Positions 8,245 to 14,319 of a stretch of 54,228 bases of DNA are shown here, piece after piece (position 1 is the first letter of the stretch; every line of letters begins with the position of its first letter). The DNA lies in assembly GCA_029688825.1 (NCBI GenBank), contig JARUKX010000025.1:1-54228 (forward strand). The letters are read 5' to 3'. The position numbers and the translations under genes are program-made. The notes under the pieces were generated by a model. It made no database searches. It was not told where the DNA came from and worked only from the letters and a program-made list of their open reading frames with translations. Source of the DNA: Haloarculaceae archaeon H-GB1-1. Its GTDB lineage: Archaea; Halobacteriota; Halobacteria; Halobacteriales; Haloarculaceae.

Positions 8245-8248
8245 TTAA
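8245..8248. promoter_or_regulatory. Shared symmetric box A for the TPR and thpR genes
   Basis: The motif GGTTAAGG has its TTAA centre at 8246.5. The start codons of the two divergent genes (8219 on minus, 8274 on plus) are each exactly 27.5 nt away. This spacing is what haloarchaeal leaderless promoters use in both directions, and I see no second TATA-like box in the 54-nt gap. Confidence 0.6.
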
Positions 8249-8258
8249 GGGCTGCGTC

Positions 8259-8272
8259 ACCGAAATTTCGGT
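8259..8272. promoter_or_regulatory. 14-bp perfect palindrome at the thpR start (putative operator)
   Basis: accgaaa/tttcggt is a perfect inverted repeat ending one base before the thpR ATG and covering the expected transcription start on the plus strand. It lies downstream of the shared box A, where archaeal repressors commonly bind. No regulator is identified. Confidence 0.5.
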
Positions 8273-8273
8273 T

Positions 8274-8825
8274 ATGCGACTGTTCGTCAGCATCGACCTC
8301 GACGGCCTCTCCGACGAGGTCGCGGCCGTCCAGGAACGGTTCGAGGGCGCGAGCGGACTGGACTTCGTGGACCCCGAACAGGCCCACGTCACCCTGAAGT
8401 TCCTCGGCGATACCGACGAAGAGCGAGTGCCCGCGCTCCGCGAGGAACTTCGCGCAGCGGTCGACGACAGCGGCGTCGGCCCGTTCGAGGCGCGGTTCGG
8501 CGGTCTCGGCGTCTTCCCGAGTCTCGACTACATCAGCGTCGTCTGGCTGGGCGTCCGCGACGGCGGTGCCGAGATGCGCAGGCTCCACGAGGAGATCGAG
8601 ACGCGGACAGTGGGGATGGGCTTCGACCCGGAAGACCACGAGTTCACGCCGCACGTCACCATCGCGCGGATGAGCCACGGTGGCGGGAAAGAACGCGTGC
8701 AGGAGGTCGTCGAGACTGCCGATCCCGACGCAGGGACGCTGTCCGTCGAGGAGGTCCGACTGACCGAGAGCGAACTTCGATCCGACGGCCCGAAGTATAC
8801 GACTGTCGACACGATGAAACTGTAG
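8274..8825 (+). CDS. thpR: RNA 2',3'-cyclic phosphodiesterase ThpR (LigT-like)
   Basis: This 183-residue 2H phosphoesterase has both catalytic HxT motifs: H38-V-T40 in QAHVTLKFL and H127-V-T129 in FTPHVTIARM. The N terminus MRLFVSIDL is the family norm. Members open 2',3'-cyclic phosphates on RNA, particularly tRNA halves, to 2'-phosphates and can show weak 2'-5' RNA ligase activity in vitro. ATG 8274 is chosen over upstream in-frame starts because it gives this N terminus and sits 27 nt from the TTAA box. A palindrome immediately upstream suggests transcriptional control. Confidence 0.92.
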   Translation: MRLFVSIDLDGLSDEVAAVQERFEGASGLDFVDPEQAHVTLKFLGDTDEERVPALREELRAAVDDSGVGPFEARFGGLGVFPSLDYISVVWLGVRDGGAEMRRLHEEIETRTVGMGFDPEDHEFTPHVTIARMSHGGGKERVQEVVETADPDAGTLSVEEVRLTESELRSDGPKYTTVDTMKL

Positions 8826-8926
8826 GCAGATACCGACTCTCTGGGCCGTCCATTCCGGACCCACTCCCGTATCGCACGATTTAGGCTGCCCAAAACAATC
8901 ATATTCGTGACAGTTAAACCCGTTCG

Positions 8927-8943
8927 GCGATAAGCATCGCTTA
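8927..8943. promoter_or_regulatory. Overlapping dyads upstream of the ZIP transporter (putative operator)
   Basis: Two perfect inverted repeats overlap here: GCGAT-aagc-ATCGC (8927-8940) and TAAGC-atc-GCTTA (8931-8943). They lie between a box A (ttaaa, 8914-8918) and the ATG at 8947, across the expected transcription start. This is where a metal-responsive repressor could act; that role is inferred. Confidence 0.45.
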
Positions 8944-8946
8944 CAC

Positions 8947-9762
8947 ATGGAGCAGGCCCTGCTGGAGAATCTCGTCCTGGTGTTCGTCGCCGGACTCGTT
9001 ACGGCAATCGCGACCGGGCTCGGTGCGATTCCCTTCTTCCTCGTCGACGAGATCAGCGACCGCTGGAACGTCGTCTTGTGGGGTCTCGCGTCGGGAATCA
9101 TGGTCTCCGCGTCTGTGTTCGGGCTCATCAAAGAGGGAGTGGCGACGGCCGCGGGTCCGGCGTGGCTCGTCGTTCCCGGCATGCTCGCGGGCGTGCTCAT
9201 CGTCGTCGCCGGCCACGAGGTTCTCGAGGGCGCAGAGATGAACGCCAAACAGTACGAACAGGCAGATTTCAAGAAGCTCGTACTCATCCTCGGCATCCTC
9301 ACCGTCCACAGCTTCCCCGAGGGCGTCGCCATCGGCGTCTCCTTTGGCGAACTCGGGCTCGAATCCGCGGACGTGCTGACGTTCCTCGGCTATCAGCTCC
9401 CGCTCCTGGCCGTGTTCATGACGATCGCGATCTCCATCCACAACGTTCCGGAGGGCGTGGCCATCTCCATCCCTCTCCGTTCGATGGGGGTCAGCGAGTG
9501 GCGGATGGCGTGGTGGGCCGTGTTCTCCAGCCTACCCCAGCCCATCGGGGCCGTCATCGCCTTCTACTTCGTGACGCTGGCAAAGGAGTTCCTGCCGTTC
9601 GGCTTCGGGTTCGCCGCCGGTGCGATGATCTTCCTCGTCGCGACGGAGTTCATCCCCGAGGCTCGCGAACTCGGTGAATCGCTCCCAGGAAACGGGACTC
9701 GCGAACTCGTCTCGGGGCTCGTCGCCGGCATCGCACTGATGGTGCCGCTGGCGCTGTTCTAG
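8947..9762 (+). CDS. ZIP family divalent metal transporter
   Basis: This 271-residue protein has about eight hydrophobic segments and the two ZIP signature metal-site motifs, HSFPEG (helix 4, about 117-122) and HNVPEG (helix 5, about 161-166). ZIP proteins import Zn2+, Fe2+ or Mn2+ into the cytoplasm. The His-containing loop is short; the segment between helices 3 and 4 carries EGAEMNAKQYEQADFKK. Box A at 8914-8918 is about 31 nt upstream and overlapping dyads follow it, so regulation by metal is plausible. The TAG stop overlaps the convergent lipoprotein stop in the palindrome CTAG. Confidence 0.92.
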   Translation: MEQALLENLVLVFVAGLVTAIATGLGAIPFFLVDEISDRWNVVLWGLASGIMVSASVFGLIKEGVATAAGPAWLVVPGMLAGVLIVVAGHEVLEGAEMNAKQYEQADFKKLVLILGILTVHSFPEGVAIGVSFGELGLESADVLTFLGYQLPLLAVFMTIAISIHNVPEGVAISIPLRSMGVSEWRMAWWAVFSSLPQPIGAVIAFYFVTLAKEFLPFGFGFAAGAMIFLVATEFIPEARELGESLPGNGTRELVSGLVAGIALMVPLALF

Positions 9763-10262
9763 AGGAAGCGCTTCTTCGTCACGGTCAGGTCGACGAACGC
9801 CTTCAGAGGCCCGCCGTGTTCCTTCGGGGGCGTGCGCCCGAGGTACGCCGAATGGTCGACGACGAAGTAGTACGGTCCGGTTCCCTCGATGGGTTCCCGC
9901 GCTCCGTCCTCCGTCGTCGAGGCGACGTAGGTGTTCGACTCCTCCTCCGCGCTCGTGCCGACCGACGCGTCACCGAACGGCGTCTCCGGTGGCTCGGTGC
10001 CATCGGTGAAATCGTCGTAGGCGAGATACTGGGACTCTCCGACGAAGAAGTAGACGTCGAACGGTTTCTTCGCTCGGACGGAGTACTGTATCGCCCCGCC
10101 GTGTTCGGAGACGTCGGGTATCTTCTGTACCCAGCCGGTTCCCGGCGTCACCGAGACGTCCCGCTGGACGTTCGTCACGATCTTGCTCCCGCCGCCGATA
10201 CAGCCAGCGACGCCGAGGGTCGCGCTCGCTCCCATCGCTCGTAGCAGGTGGCGTCGCCTCAT
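9759..10262 (-). CDS. Tat-exported lipoprotein of unknown function
   Basis: This 167-residue protein opens with [21 protein letters not shown]: a twin-arginine motif, a hydrophobic h-region and a lipobox (VAGC, C21). This is the usual haloarchaeal Tat lipoprotein signal, so the mature protein should be anchored outside the membrane. The remaining domain of about 145 residues is beta-rich, with [21 protein letters not shown] and [16 protein letters not shown], and resembles no family I can name. ATG 10262 is supported by a box A (CTTTATGG on the minus strand, about 10287-10294) about 28 nt upstream. It overlaps the ZIP stop by 4 nt tail to tail. Confidence 0.85.
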   Translation of the reverse strand: MRRRHLLRAMGASATLGVAGCIGGGSKIVTNVQRDVSVTPGTGWVQKIPDVSEHGGAIQYSVRAKKPFDVYFFVGESQYLAYDDFTDGTEPPETPFGDASVGTSAEEESNTYVASTTEDGAREPIEGTGPYYFVVDHSAYLGRTPPKEHGGPLKAFVDLTVTKKRFL

Positions 10263-10331
10263 GCAACGCCTCTGTTTTTCGGCCACCCATAAAGCTCTCA
10301 GCGACAAAATTTCACCCCTGATAATCGGCGA

Positions 10332-10366
10332 GTCCCAGTTTGTGTGTGGCTATCACACGCTGGGAC
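10332..10366. other. Long hairpin between the lipoprotein and rpl39e promoters
   Basis: GTCCCAG (10332-10338) pairs with CTGGGAC (10360-10366). After a small internal loop, GTGTG (10342-10346) pairs with CACAC (10354-10358) around a 7-nt loop. The 12 pairs are interrupted only by ttt/g. It lies between the two divergent box A elements and about 57 nt before rpl39e starts. It could be an operator, an insulator or part of a small RNA. Confidence 0.5.
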
Positions 10367-10390
10367 GGGCCTCCGGACAAAAGAACACAA

Positions 10391-10397
10391 ATTTAAG
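10391..10397 (+). promoter_or_regulatory. Box A of the rpl39e operon
   Basis: The sequence aaatttaagcc places a TTTAA core about 29 nt before the rpl39e ATG at 10423, the usual spacing for a haloarchaeal promoter with a leaderless or near-leaderless transcript. Confidence 0.6.
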
Positions 10398-10422
10398 CCA
10401 TCACGAGATACAGGAACTTACT

Positions 10423-10575
10423 ATGGGTAAGAAATCGAAGGCCAAGAAGAAACGACTGGCCAAGCTCGACCGACAGAACAGTCGAGTGCCGGCCTGGGTC
10501 ATGCTCAAGACCGACCGCGAGGTCCAGCGGAACCCGAAACGACGCCACTGGCGCCGCAGTAACACCGACGAATGA
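10423..10575 (+). CDS. rpl39e: Ribosomal protein eL39
   Basis: This 50-residue protein has a basic N terminus ([19 protein letters not shown]) and a C-terminal [10 protein letters not shown] segment, which are diagnostic of eL39. eL39 lines the peptide exit tunnel of the large subunit. It is markedly basic while its neighbours are acidic, as expected for an rRNA-buried protein. It is first in the operon rpl39e-rpl31e-eif6 and its stop overlaps the rpl31e start by 4 nt (ATGA). Confidence 0.97.
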   Translation: MGKKSKAKKKRLAKLDRQNSRVPAWVMLKTDREVQRNPKRRHWRRSNTDE

Positions 10576-10850
10576 GCGCGAGTGATTTCGAGGAGCGGGT
10601 CGTCACCGTCCCGCTCCGCAAGGTCGGTTCCGCCTCGCGATCCGAGGCAAGTGACGTCGCGATGAAGGTGATTCGCGAACACCTCGCGAAGCACTTCGCC
10701 GTCGACGAGGACGCCGTCCGTCTGGACCCCTCCATCAACGAGGCCGTCTGGGCCAACGGCCGAACCAAGCCCCCGAGCAAGATTCGCGTTCGCGCGGCTC
10801 GCTTCGAGGAAGACGGCGAGAGCATCGTCGAAGCCGAAACCGCAGAGTAG
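10572..10850 (+). CDS. rpl31e: Ribosomal protein eL31
   Basis: This 92-residue eL31 homologue has the family elements [31 protein letters not shown] and [22 protein letters not shown]. It sits near the peptide exit of the 50S subunit. The start overlaps the rpl39e stop by 4 nt. The C-terminal extension ([13 protein letters not shown]) is acidic, as is usual in haloarchaea. Two bases separate its stop from the TTG start of eif6. Confidence 0.97.
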   Translation: MSASDFEERVVTVPLRKVGSASRSEASDVAMKVIREHLAKHFAVDEDAVRLDPSINEAVWANGRTKPPSKIRVRAARFEEDGESIVEAETAE

Positions 10851-10852
10851 CT

Positions 10853-11521
10853 TTGCTCCGCGCGGCATTCTCCGGGTCGGCGTACGTCGGCGTCTTCGCA
10901 CGGGCGACAGACGATTGTCTGCTCGTCCGTCCGGACGTCGAGGACTCGCTCGCCGACTCGCTCAGCGACGAACTCGAAGTGCCCGCCATCCGGACCACTA
11001 TCGGTGGCTCCGGAACCGTCGGGGCTCTGGCCACGGGTAACGCCAACGCCCTCCTCGTGAGCAACCGCGTTCGCGACCGCGAGCGCGACCGCATCCAGGA
11101 GGTCGTCGACCTACCGGTTCGGGAACTTCCCGGCCGGATCAACGCCGCCGGCAACGTCGTGGTCGCCAACGACGACGGTGCCTACGTCCACCCGGACCTC
11201 TCGCGGAAGGCGGTCAAAGCCGTCGAGGACGCCCTGGAGGTCCCGGTCGAACGGGGCGACCTCGCGGGCGTTCAGACGGTGGGGACCGCCGCCGTCGCCA
11301 ACAACCGAGGCGTCCTCTGCCACCCGAAGGCGACCGACGAAGAACTCGACGCCATCGAGGACACGCTCGGCGTTCCCGCGGACATCGGGACCATCAACTA
11401 CGGTGGGCCGCTGGTCGGCTCGGGACTGCTCGCCAACGACTACGGTTACGTCGCAGGTCACGACACGACCGGCCCCGAACTCGGCCGCATCGACAGCGCG
11501 TTGGACTTCATCGACCGATAG
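10853..11521 (+). CDS. eif6: Translation initiation factor aIF6 (TTG start)
   Basis: This 222-residue aIF6/eIF6 homologue is made of five pseudo-repeats of about 45 residues. Family segments include [33 protein letters not shown] and [19 protein letters not shown]. aIF6 binds the 50S subunit, prevents premature joining with 30S and takes part in ribosome maturation. The start is TTG: there is no ATG or GTG between the rpl31e stop (10850) and the conserved N terminus (MLRAAF), so TTG at 10853 must be used. Initiation probably depends on termination of rpl31e two bases upstream. A strong hairpin follows 28 nt after the stop. Confidence 0.95.
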   Translation: MLRAAFSGSAYVGVFARATDDCLLVRPDVEDSLADSLSDELEVPAIRTTIGGSGTVGALATGNANALLVSNRVRDRERDRIQEVVDLPVRELPGRINAAGNVVVANDDGAYVHPDLSRKAVKAVEDALEVPVERGDLAGVQTVGTAAVANNRGVLCHPKATDEELDAIEDTLGVPADIGTINYGGPLVGSGLLANDYGYVAGHDTTGPELGRIDSALDFIDR

Positions 11522-11549
11522 CACGGTCCGTGGTCGCGCTCCGCAATGG

Positions 11550-11585
11550 CCGTGACGGTGGTGGGTTCGCCCACGACCGTCACGG
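11550..11585 (+). terminator. 15-bp UUCG-capped hairpin after eif6
   Basis: The left arm 11550-11565 and right arm 11570-11585 form ten pairs, a single G-G mismatch and five more pairs, closed by a TTCG tetraloop (11566-11569). A box A-like agtaatc for the next gene begins right after it (11587-11593). No T-tract follows, so it may be an RNA 3'-end stabiliser or attenuator rather than an oligo-T terminator. Confidence 0.55.
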
Positions 11586-11618
11586 AGAGTAATCACCGAG
11601 CGAACCGTTCGACCAATC

Positions 11619-12161
11619 ATGCTCGAAACGCTGCTCGGTGACGAGGTCGAAGCCTCGGGAAAGTACATCGCCGAGGTCATCTACGGGGCCAACGACGGCA
11701 TCGTGACGACGTTCGCGGTCGTCGCGGGCGTGGCCGGCGCGTCGCTCGCTCCCTCTATCGTCGTCGTCCTGGGCGTCGCGAACCTGCTCGCCGATGGGTT
11801 CTCGATGGGGATGAGCAACTTCCTGAGCCAGCGATCCGAGCGGGCCTACCGGACCTCGAAGGGCATCGAGACGGCACAGAGCGAGCGGAACGAGAAACCC
11901 CCCGCCAAGACGGCGGCGGCGACCTTTCTCGCGTTCGTCGTCGCCGGCTGGACGCCACTGGTCCCGTACTTGCTGTCGCTGGAGCCGTTGTTCGAACTGT
12001 CGGTGCTGTTCACCGGCGTCGCCTTCTTCGGCGTCGGCGCGAGTCGCACCCTCGTCACGGACGGTCCGTGGTGGCGAAACGGCACCGAGATGTTCGTCGT
12101 GGGGATGGCTGCGGCACTCGTCGCGTTCACGGTGGGGAACCTCCTCGAAAATATCGCGTAA
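11619..12161 (+). CDS. VIT1/CCC1-like transporter
   Basis: This 180-residue protein has the VIT1/CCC1 signatures: an N-terminal helix with GANDGIVTTFAVVAGVAGA (about 24-42), the second helix GVANLLADGFSMGMSNFLSQRSE, and three more membrane segments toward the C terminus. The family moves Fe2+ or Mn2+ out of the cytoplasm into vacuoles or across the membrane. It is shorter than plant VIT1 because the cytoplasmic metal-binding loop is reduced to KGIETAQSERNEKPP. It sits between eif6 and rpl18a in an otherwise translation-only cluster and has its own box A about 27 nt upstream, so it is probably transcribed separately. Confidence 0.82.
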   Translation: MLETLLGDEVEASGKYIAEVIYGANDGIVTTFAVVAGVAGASLAPSIVVVLGVANLLADGFSMGMSNFLSQRSERAYRTSKGIETAQSERNEKPPAKTAAATFLAFVVAGWTPLVPYLLSLEPLFELSVLFTGVAFFGVGASRTLVTDGPWWRNGTEMFVVGMAAALVAFTVGNLLENIA

Positions 12162-12205
12162 GTTCCTGTCCCCTCGACGAAATCGGAAGAAGAAGATACT
12201 TCCCG

Positions 12206-12218
12206 CTGGGTCGCCCAG
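12206..12218 (+). promoter_or_regulatory. Small hairpin and Shine-Dalgarno before rpl18a
   Basis: CTGGG-tcg-CCCAG forms a 5-bp stem with a triloop. It is followed by GGGAG (12220-12224) and the ATG at 12227. The GGAG is one of the few Shine-Dalgarno-like sites visible in the window, and the hairpin could modulate its access. Confidence 0.4.
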
Positions 12219-12226
12219 AGGGAGAC

Positions 12227-12400
12227 ATGAGTCAATTCACGGTTAGCGGTCGATTTAAAGCGCGAGACGGCTGGCAGACCTTCGAGAAACAGGTCGACGC
12301 CGAGAACGAAGACGTCGCGACCGAGCACGTCCTTGCCGGATTCGGGTCCGAACACGGCCTCAACCGGACGCAGGTCGAGGTAACGGAGGTCTCGGCATGA
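12227..12400 (+). CDS. rpl18a: Ribosomal protein eL20 (L18a/LX)
   Basis: This 57-residue LX-type protein (MSQFTVSGRFKARDGWQTF, ending in HGLNRTQVEVTEVS) is the short archaeal form of eL20/L18a of the large subunit. ATG 12227 matches the family start. A longer in-frame start at 12068 would overlap the VIT1-like gene and is rejected. It leads the rpl18a-pfdA-ftsY operon and its stop overlaps the pfdA start by 4 nt. Confidence 0.94.
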   Translation: MSQFTVSGRFKARDGWQTFEKQVDAENEDVATEHVLAGFGSEHGLNRTQVEVTEVSA

Positions 12401-12849
12401 GTGGACGCCAGCAGCTCCAGCAGCTCGCCCAAGAGATCGAAGTCCTGAACGAACAGCAGGAAACCCTCGAAGAGGAGGTCCAGTCGCTGCAGGACGACAA
12501 GGCAGACATCGACGACGCCATCGCGACCATCGAGGAGCTCGAATCCGGAAGCACCATCCAGGTTCCCCTCGGTGGCGGCTCCTACGTTCGGGCCGAGGTC
12601 CAGGACGTCGACGAAGTCATCGTCGAACTCGGTGGCGACTACGCCGCCGAGCGCGACCAGGACGCGGCAATCGACTCACTCGAAACGAAGCAGGACACGC
12701 TCGACGACCGCATCGAGGAAGTTCGCGAGGAGATCTCAGAACTCGAAACGGAGAGCCAGCAGCTCGAGCAGAAAGCCCAGCAGATGCAACAACAGCAGAT
12801 GCAACAGCAGATGCAGCAGATGCAGGGGCAGGAACAGGACGACGAGTAG
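12397..12849 (+). CDS. pfdA: Prefoldin subunit alpha
   Basis: This 150-residue protein has two long coiled-coil helices (about 3-52 and 80-135) flanking a beta-hairpin segment (STIQVPLGGGSYVRAEVQDVDEVIVELGGDYAAER). This is the prefoldin alpha layout. Two alpha and four beta subunits form the jellyfish-shaped chaperone that passes nascent proteins to the thermosome. The C-terminal tail is unusually rich in Gln and Met (QQMQQ units, about 128-146), encoded by a short simple repeat. It overlaps rpl18a by 4 nt and is followed by ftsY after 3 nt. Confidence 0.95.
   Translation: MSGRQQLQQLAQEIEVLNEQQETLEEEVQSLQDDKADIDDAIATIEELESGSTIQVPLGGGSYVRAEVQDVDEVIVELGGDYAAERDQDAAIDSLETKQDTLDDRIEEVREEISELETESQQLEQKAQQMQQQQMQQQMQQMQGQEQDDE
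12780..12836 (+). repeat. Gln/Met codon repeat in the pfdA 3' end
   Basis: Imperfect repeats of cagatgcaacaacag and cagatgcagcag encode the Gln-Met tail of prefoldin alpha. The low complexity makes replication slippage and length variation likely. Confidence 0.7.
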
Positions 12850-12852
12850 GCG

Positions 12853-14007
12853 ATGTTCGACGGACTGAAAGACAAACTCGGGAAGTTCACCAGCGACGTC
12901 GAAGAGGACGCGGAGGTCGAGGACGCCGAGGACGTCGAAGCGGACGTCGAGGAGGACGCTCCTGAATCGGAGTCGGAGGCCGAAGCGGCCGAGTCGGACG
13001 CCGAATCGGAGGCCGACGGCTCCACGACCGCTGGAGACGCCACGGCGGAGTCCGCCGAGGAGCCCGAGCAGTCCGAGTCCCAGTCTGACGCCGACGCTGA
13101 CGACGACGCCAACGATGGCCGGGGCATCGGCGAACGTGCCAAGCTGTTCGCCACCGGGAAGGCGGTCATCGACGAGGACGACCTCCAGGACCACCTCGAC
13201 GAGCTGGAGCTCGCGCTGCTGCAGAGCGACGTCGAGATGGGCGTCGCGGAGGAGATTCTCGACGGCGTCGAGGCGAACCTCGTGGGCGAGACGCGTCGCC
13301 GCCTCCAGAGTACCGGCAATCTCGTCCGAGACGCGCTCCGGGAAGCGCTGTACGACGTGATCAGCGTCGGGCAGTTCGACTTCGACGAGCGGGTCGCCGA
13401 GGCGGACAAACCGCTGGTCATCATCTTCACGGGCATCAACGGCGTCGGGAAGACGACGACCATCGCGAAACTCTCCGAGTACCTCGAAGCTCGGGACTTC
13501 TCGACGGTTATGGCCAACGGTGACACCTACCGCGCCGGCGCGAACGAGCAACTGCGCGAGCACGCGGACAATCTGGGCCGGAAGCTCATCACCCACGAGC
13601 AGGGCTCGGACCCCGCAGCGGTCATCTACGACGCCGTCGAGTACGCGAACGCCAACGACGTCGACGTCGTGCTGGGCGATACGGCCGGTCGACTCCACAC
13701 GAGCGACGACCTGATGGCCCAGTTGGAGAAGATCGACCGCGTCATCGACCCGGACATGACCGTCTTCGTCGACGAAGCGGTCGCCGGTCAGGACGCCGTC
13801 AAGCGGGCCCGCGAGTTCAACGACGCGGCGTCCATCGACGGCGCGATTCTGACGAAGGCCGACGCGGACTCCCAGGGCGGTGCAGCCATCTCCATCGCGC
13901 ACGTCACGGGCAAGCCCATCCTCTTCCTGGGGACCGGGCAGGGCTACGACGACCTCACTCGCTTCGATCCGGAGGACGTCGTCGACAGACTCCTCACCGA
14001 GGAGTAA
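12853..14007 (+). CDS. ftsY: Signal recognition particle receptor FtsY
   Basis: This 384-residue SRP GTPase has an N-terminal acidic Asp/Glu/Ser-rich A region (about 10-85), a helical N domain (about 88-175) and a G domain. The G domain shows GINGVGKTTT (G1, about 193-202), GDTYRAGANEQL (G2), DTAGRL (G3) and TKAD (G4), closing with GTGQGYDDLTRFDPEDVVDRLL. It docks SRP54-ribosome complexes at the membrane. It is last in the operon rpl18a-pfdA-ftsY, starting 3 nt after pfdA. The partner gene srp54 is 2.9 kb downstream on the same strand, separated by a secreted protein gene and a lysE gene. Confidence 0.97.
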   Translation: MFDGLKDKLGKFTSDVEEDAEVEDAEDVEADVEEDAPESESEAEAAESDAESEADGSTTAGDATAESAEEPEQSESQSDADADDDANDGRGIGERAKLFATGKAVIDEDDLQDHLDELELALLQSDVEMGVAEEILDGVEANLVGETRRRLQSTGNLVRDALREALYDVISVGQFDFDERVAEADKPLVIIFTGINGVGKTTTIAKLSEYLEARDFSTVMANGDTYRAGANEQLREHADNLGRKLITHEQGSDPAAVIYDAVEYANANDVDVVLGDTAGRLHTSDDLMAQLEKIDRVIDPDMTVFVDEAVAGQDAVKRAREFNDAASIDGAILTKADADSQGGAAISIAHVTGKPILFLGTGQGYDDLTRFDPEDVVDRLLTEE

Positions 14008-14096
14008 TCTCGAATCTCTGGTTTCGAGGGGTAGCGATGTTCTTCTGTCAGTTTGGTCCCGAGGCGGCGGTGGCCCGATACTCATCAGGTCGGTCC

Positions 14097-14118
14097 GGTT
14101 CGGTACCGACTGAACCGC
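14097..14118 (+). terminator. Hairpin 90 nt after ftsY
   Basis: CGGTTCgg-taccga-ctGAACCG forms a stem of six Watson-Crick pairs plus a G-T and a G-C pair around a 6-nt loop. It is a candidate end for the rpl18a-pfdA-ftsY transcript. No T-tract follows. Confidence 0.4.
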
Positions 14119-14291
14119 CGTACGTGCGGTAAGCTGACGTGATGTCTCCGCATCGCTTCAGCTGGGAATGGCGGCCACAGACGCTTCTCTGAGTCGCGGA
14201 ATCGCTGCAGGGCTCCCGTTCAGATACACTTACGCGTGCGGGGCTCTATTTCCGTGGCTCCTTATCGACTGCATTGGTTGCTCATAACCAA

Positions 14292-14316
14292 ACCACGTAG
14301 AACGGTACGTCGTGGT
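14292..14316. promoter_or_regulatory. Inverted repeat at the start of the propeller gene
   Basis: ACCACG (14292-14297) is mirrored by CGTGGT (14311-14316), with an inner ACGTA/TACGT pairing also possible. It lies between the AT-rich box at 14283-14289 and the ATG at 14320, covering the likely transcription start. An operator or 5'-leader hairpin is possible. Confidence 0.4.
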
Positions 14317-14319
14317 GTA

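Larger units (their letters stand above)
14008..14319. other. 312-nt gene-free region between ftsY and the propeller gene
   Basis: I find no convincing ORF or tRNA here. It contains an 8-bp hairpin (14097-14118), a short dyad CCG-tacgtg-CGG (14118-14129) and, directly before the next gene, an ACCACG/CGTGGT repeat (14292-14316) with an AT-rich box (cataacc, 14283-14289). The central portion has no structure I can name. It is long enough for a small RNA, but it lacks the conserved SRP RNA helix-8 motif. Confidence 0.5.

Noticed and set aside
14008-14319. Possible SRP (7S) RNA gene next to ftsY
   Set aside because: The conserved helix-8 sequence with GGAAGG-type bulge is absent, so I list the region only as non-coding with hairpins.
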